Assembly: GCF_004217145.1 (NCBI RefSeq)
Contig: NZ_SHKR01000011.1
Span: 124,001-188,000, forward strand
DNA: 64,000 bases
Reading direction: 5' to 3'
Origin: Kribbella rubisoli
GTDB taxonomy: Bacteria > Actinomycetota > Actinomycetes > Propionibacteriales > Kribbellaceae
Shown here: positions 60,856 through 64,000 of the stretch, in pieces
Numbering within the stretch: the first letter of the stretch is position 1
Layout of the letters: each line of letters begins with the position of its first letter
Position numbers and translations under genes: made by a program
Notes under the pieces: generated by a model
The model's input: only the letters and a program-made list of their open reading frames with translations
Database searches by the model: none
What the model was told of the DNA's origin: nothing

Positions 60856-61587
60856 ATGCGTATTGATGTGTGGTCCGATGTCGTCTGCCCGTGGTGCTAC
60901 ATCGGGAAGCGTCGGCTCGAGGAGGCTCTGACCTCCAGCGGCGAGACCACGACGGTCGTCTGGCACAGCTTCCAGCTCGACCCCTCGTCGACGAACGAGG
61001 ACCCGCGGGACCTGGCCACCCGGCTGGGCGAGAAGTACGGCCGCGGCCGCGACTGGGCCCTGCAGGCGAACGCCCACGTAACCGGGATCGCCGCGGAGGT
61101 CGGTCTGGAGTACCACCTCGACCAGGCGAAGCCGGCCAACACCGTCGACGCGCACCGGTTGCTCCACCTCGCTCGTGACCTCGAGGAGGCCGGTGAGGTT
61201 CCCGCGGAGACGCAGGGCCGCCTCAAGGAGCGCCTGCTCAAGGCGTACTTCACCGACGGCCTCCCGGTCGGTGACCACACCACGCTGACCGAGCTGGCCA
61301 CCGAGGTCGGTCTGCCCACGGAGCAAGTGCGTGAGGTCCTGGCGAGTACGACGTACACCGACGACGTCGCCGCGGACCAGGCGCAGGCCCTGGCGTACGG
61401 CGCGAACGGCGTACCGTTCTTCGTCATCGACGAGAAGTACGGCGTGAGCGGTGCGCAGCCCGTGGAGGTCTTCCAGGAAGCACTGCGCCGGGCGAGCGCG
61501 GACCGCAAGCCGGTGACGCTGATCACCGCCCCGGGTGCCACGACCGACGGTGACGCCGCGTGCGGTCCGGACGGCTGCCCGATCTGA
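60856..61587 (+). CDS. DsbA-family FrnE-like thiol oxidoreductase
   Basis: A 243-residue protein with a thioredoxin fold and helical insertion. Active site DVVCPWCYIGKRRLEEAL (CPWC), cis-Pro region GANGVPFFVIDEKYGVSGAQ. There is no signal peptide, so it works in the cytosol, like FrnE of Deinococcus and Streptomyces. Two more Cys (AACGPDGC) lie at the extreme C-terminus, where FrnE also has a second redox motif. A perfect sigma-R promoter precedes it, so it should be induced by thiol oxidation through SigR encoded 20 kb away. Confidence 0.92.
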   Translation: MRIDVWSDVVCPWCYIGKRRLEEALTSSGETTTVVWHSFQLDPSSTNEDPRDLATRLGEKYGRGRDWALQANAHVTGIAAEVGLEYHLDQAKPANTVDAHRLLHLARDLEEAGEVPAETQGRLKERLLKAYFTDGLPVGDHTTLTELATEVGLPTEQVREVLASTTYTDDVAADQAQALAYGANGVPFFVIDEKYGVSGAQPVEVFQEALRRASADRKPVTLITAPGATTDGDAACGPDGCPI

Positions 61588-61645
61588 GCATCCGCATCAG
61601 CGGTGGGTACCGGTAGTCGTACAAACCGTGGTGTATGAAGGAGGC

Positions 61646-62224
61646 ATGACTGTCGTGCGCGCACTGGCCAGGCCGTTGCTGTCCGTCATTTTCGTCGCCC
61701 AGGGCGCGAACGCGATCCGGAACCCGGAGCCGCTGGTGCCGAAGGCGCAGCCCGTCACCGACCGGCTGGTGCCGATGGTGAAGCGGGTCGCGCCGCCGCA
61801 GGTCAGCGACCGGCTCCCTGACACGACCGCCAATCTGGTCCGGCTGAACGGCGCGGTCCACGTGCTCGGCGGTCTCGCACTGGCGACCGGCAAGGGCCGT
61901 CGCCTCGGAGCGTCGCTGCTGGCGGCTTCGCTGGTGCCGACGACGCTCGCCGGCCACCCGTTCTGGCTGGAGAAGGACAAGACCGTCCGCAACCAGCAGC
62001 GCATCAACTTCATGAAGAACCTGGGCCTCATGGGCGGTCTGCTGCTCGCCGCGGTCGACACCGAGGGCAAGCCGGGCGTCGCCTGGCGGGCAACGCACGG
62101 TGCGAAGGCGGCGAAGCGTGAGACCAAGCGCGGCGCGAAGACCGCCAAGCGCGAGGCCAAGCACCTGGCCCGCGAAGCGAAGCAGGCCGCCAAGCTGGCG
62201 AAGGCGGAGCTCCCGTTCGGCTGA
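61646..62224 (+). CDS. DoxX-family membrane protein with Lys/Ala-rich tail
   Basis: A 192-residue protein from ATG 61646 (GGAGG six bases upstream). DoxX features: PLLSVIFVAQGANAIRNPEP, LVRLNGAVHVLGGLALATGK, HPFWLEKDKTVRNQQRINFM and four helices. The C-terminal 45 residues are a Lys/Arg/Ala/Thr helix with repeats of the AKRETKRGAKTAKREAK type, like a histone H1-like tail and probably cytosolic. DoxX proteins are linked to redox balance at the membrane. It is 58 bases after the FrnE-like stop. Confidence 0.87.
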   Translation: MTVVRALARPLLSVIFVAQGANAIRNPEPLVPKAQPVTDRLVPMVKRVAPPQVSDRLPDTTANLVRLNGAVHVLGGLALATGKGRRLGASLLAASLVPTTLAGHPFWLEKDKTVRNQQRINFMKNLGLMGGLLLAAVDTEGKPGVAWRATHGAKAAKRETKRGAKTAKREAKHLAREAKQAAKLAKAELPFG

Positions 62225-62269
62225 ATGCCCTAGGCTCAGGGCTGTAGACACCTGAGCTGAGGGAGTGGG

Positions 62270-63541
62270 ATGAGCGAGCAACACGGCTGGCCGGCACCGC
62301 GGGCCGAAGGTGCTGTGACCGGTACGGTCACGGTCCCCGGATCGAAGTCGATCAGCAACCGTGCCCTCATCCTCGCCGCACTCGCCGACGGCCCGTCACA
62401 CCTGACCGGCCTGCTGGCGGCTCGCGACACCTCGCTGATGCGGTCCGCGCTGGTCTCGCTCGGCGTCGGCATCACCGAGAGCGGTACGACCGTCACCGTC
62501 ACCCCGGGCTCGCTCAAGGGCCCGGCCAACGTCGACTGTGGTCTGGCCGGCACCGTGATGCGGTTCGTGCCGCCGGTCGCCGCGCTGGCTGACGGCGTGG
62601 TGGCCTTCGACGGCGACGAGTACGCGCGGGAGCGTCCGATGGGCGTGATCCTCGGCGCGCTGCGGACCCTCGGCGTACAGATCGAGGACGGCGGCACCGG
62701 GCGGATGCCGTACACGGTGTCGGGTACCGGATCGGTCCGAGGCGGAAAGGTGACGCTGGACGCGTCCGGGTCGAGCCAGTTCGTGTCGGCGTTGCTGCTG
62801 GCCGGCGCGCGGTACGACGAGGGCGTCGACATCCGGCACGACGGGAAGCCGGTGCCGTCCCAGCCGCATCTGGACATGTCGGTCGGGATGCTGCGCGAGC
62901 GCGGCGTCCAGGTCGACGACGCCGAGCCGAACCGGTGGGTCGTTGCCCCGGGCCCCATTCGCGCGCTGGACACGGCGATCGAGCCGGACCTGTCGAACGC
63001 GGCGCCGTTCCTGGCCGCGGCCGTCATCACCGGCGGGACCGTGACCGTCACCGGATGGCCGACCCGGACCACGCAGCCGGGCGGTCAACTGCCTGAGATC
63101 TTCACCCGCTTCGGAGCCTCGGTCACCCGGACCGACGACAGGCTCACCGTCAGCGGCACCGGCCGGGTCGCCGGTGTGGACCTCGACCTGAGCGAGGTGG
63201 GCGAGTTGTCGCCGGTGATCGCGGCGGTGGCTGCCTTCGCCGACGGGCCGTCGTACCTGCGGGGTATCGCGCACCTGCGCAACCACGAGACCGACCGGCT
63301 CGCGGGGCTCGAGACCGAGCTCAACGCGCTCGGCGGGGACGTCACGCAACTGGAGGACGGTCTGGCGATCCGGCCGAAGGCCTTGCACGGCGGGCTTTTC
63401 CACACCTACGACGATCACCGGATGGCGCACGCCGCCGCCGTACTCGGCCTGCTCGTCGACGGCCTGGAGATCGAGAACATCGGAACCACGGCGAAGACCC
63501 TGCCGGAATTCCCCGATATGTGGTCGGGGCTCGCCGGCTGA
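62270..63541 (+). CDS. aroA: 3-phosphoshikimate 1-carboxyvinyltransferase (EPSP synthase)
   Basis: A 423-residue enzyme of the shikimate pathway. Substrate-binding motifs: [16 protein letters not shown] near residue 25, [28 protein letters not shown], and [13 protein letters not shown] near the C-terminus with LRNHETDRL before it. The start is at ATG 62270 with GGGAGTGGG upstream. Its TGA overlaps the ATG of rsgA (TGATG). The aroA-rsgA pair is conserved near sigR-rsrA in several actinobacteria. Confidence 0.96.
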   Translation: MSEQHGWPAPRAEGAVTGTVTVPGSKSISNRALILAALADGPSHLTGLLAARDTSLMRSALVSLGVGITESGTTVTVTPGSLKGPANVDCGLAGTVMRFVPPVAALADGVVAFDGDEYARERPMGVILGALRTLGVQIEDGGTGRMPYTVSGTGSVRGGKVTLDASGSSQFVSALLLAGARYDEGVDIRHDGKPVPSQPHLDMSVGMLRERGVQVDDAEPNRWVVAPGPIRALDTAIEPDLSNAAPFLAAAVITGGTVTVTGWPTRTTQPGGQLPEIFTRFGASVTRTDDRLTVSGTGRVAGVDLDLSEVGELSPVIAAVAAFADGPSYLRGIAHLRNHETDRLAGLETELNALGGDVTQLEDGLAIRPKALHGGLFHTYDDHRMAHAAAVLGLLVDGLEIENIGTTAKTLPEFPDMWSGLAG

Positions 63542-64000
63542 TGTCGCGGTACGACGAGGAGGCCAAGTACGACCGGCCCAAGCGCCGGACCCGGCCGCGG
63601 ACCAAGGACCGCCCCTCGTACGACGACGCCGTGATCGGGTTCGTCTTCACCCGCGACCGCGGGCGGTACGCCTGCTGGGTCGACGATCCGGACGGCGGTC
63701 GCGAGGTGACCGCGATGAAGGCCCGTCAGCTCGGCCGCACCGGCGTGATCGTCGGCGACCGGGTCAAGCTCGACGGCAACGCCACCGGTGACGAGGGCTC
63801 GCTGGCCCGGATCGTCGAGGTCCTCCCCCGTACGACGCTGTTGCGCCGCTCCGCCGATGACGACGACCCGGTCGAGCGCCCCCTGGTCGCGAACGCGGAC
63901 CAACTCGTCATCGTCGTCGCGGTGGCGAACCCCGAGCCGCGGACCGGGCTGATCGACCGCTTCCTGGTCGCGGCGTACGACGCCGGTATGCGACCGCTGC
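63541..64000 (+). CDS. rsgA: Ribosome small-subunit maturation GTPase RsgA, 5' part only
   Basis: About 153 residues up to the window end. A charged N-terminus ([20 protein letters not shown]) is followed by the OB domain (VGDRVKLDG, ARIVEVLPRTTLLRRSA) and the start of the circularly permuted GTPase domain (NADQLVIVVAVANPEPRTGLIDRFL). The GTP motifs lie beyond the window. It helps release RbfA late in 30S assembly. Confidence 0.94.
   Translation, partial: MSRYDEEAKYDRPKRRTRPRTKDRPSYDDAVIGFVFTRDRGRYACWVDDPDGGREVTAMKARQLGRTGVIVGDRVKLDGNATGDEGSLARIVEVLPRTTLLRRSADDDDPVERPLVANADQLVIVVAVANPEPRTGLIDRFLVAAYDAGMRPL

Noticed and set aside
1..64000. Prophage, integrative element or genomic island
   Set aside because: No integrase, transposase, tRNA-anchored repeat or shift in codon use; gene content is typical actinobacterial chromosome.

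Overview
The window is a high-GC actinobacterial chromosome segment. A 2-oxoglutarate decarboxylase/dehydrogenase of the fused Kgd type, WhiB proteins, mycothiol-type SigR/RsrA, PdtaS, the 24-residue ribosomal protein bL37, GTG and TTG starts and many 4-base start/stop overlaps all fit the Actinomycetia. The gene set looks most like Nocardioidaceae, Kribbella in particular; this is inference from gene content, not from a database search. I see no rRNA, tRNA, CRISPR array, transposase, integrase or phage gene. The segment reads as ordinary core and sub-core chromosome.

Layout. 1-2.5 kb: 5' part of an ABC-F ATPase, a small membrane protein, a FadR-type regulator and a DUF3052 gene, the last two separated by a remarkable 165-nt near-perfect hairpin. 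2.5-6.9 kb: kgd with a structured leader and a DUF6104 microgene. 6.9-10.7 kb: a small AAA ATPase, a hydrolase, an ArsR regulator divergent from a cation antiporter with a perfect 20-bp operator-like palindrome, and a WhiB protein. 17.7-10.8 kb (minus strand): an apparent seven-gene operon in which an ABC importer leads into a fusion of glycerophosphodiester phosphodiesterase and inositol monophosphatase, then an alcohol dehydrogenase-like enzyme and an acetyltransferase. 17.9-24.5 kb: malic enzyme and two complete polar amino-acid ABC importers. 24.5-28.4 kb: anti-sigma factor/SigF-type sigma factor, whiB1 and pdtaS. 28.5-35.8 kb: DUF2785, a phosphatase-like membrane protein, DUF3311 plus a sodium/solute symporter, DUF5317, and an active HD-GYP gene paired with a catalytically degenerate one. 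36-41.5 kb: bL37, a STAND regulator, rsrA-sigR, a hydrolase and an SRAP protein. 41.5-45.3 kb: MarR, Usp, an MFS pump and a degenerate GGDEF protein. 45.6-54.1 kb: a membrane-anchored sigma factor fusion, then a T-box RNA controlling a compact non-discriminating-type AspRS operon. 54.2-64 kb: hydrolases, a second STAND regulator, a FrnE/DsbA-like protein, DoxX, aroA and the start of rsgA.

The most notable signals are regulatory RNA and promoters. (i) A complete translational T-box (47905-48116) has an Asp specifier (GAC), a perfect UGGCACCGCG T-box and mutually exclusive antisequestrator and sequestrator helices that hide the Shine-Dalgarno sequence of an AspRS carrying the non-discriminating signature. 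(ii) The 1880-2044 hairpin has twelve G-T oppositions and no A-C ones, which points to a plus-strand RNA structure next to the DUF3052 start. (iii) Two exact GGGAAT-N18-GTT sigma-R promoters stand in front of sigR itself and of the FrnE-like gene, both placed to give nearly leaderless mRNAs. (iv) A GDPD-inositol monophosphatase fusion sits in an importer operon, suggesting glycerophosphoinositol salvage.
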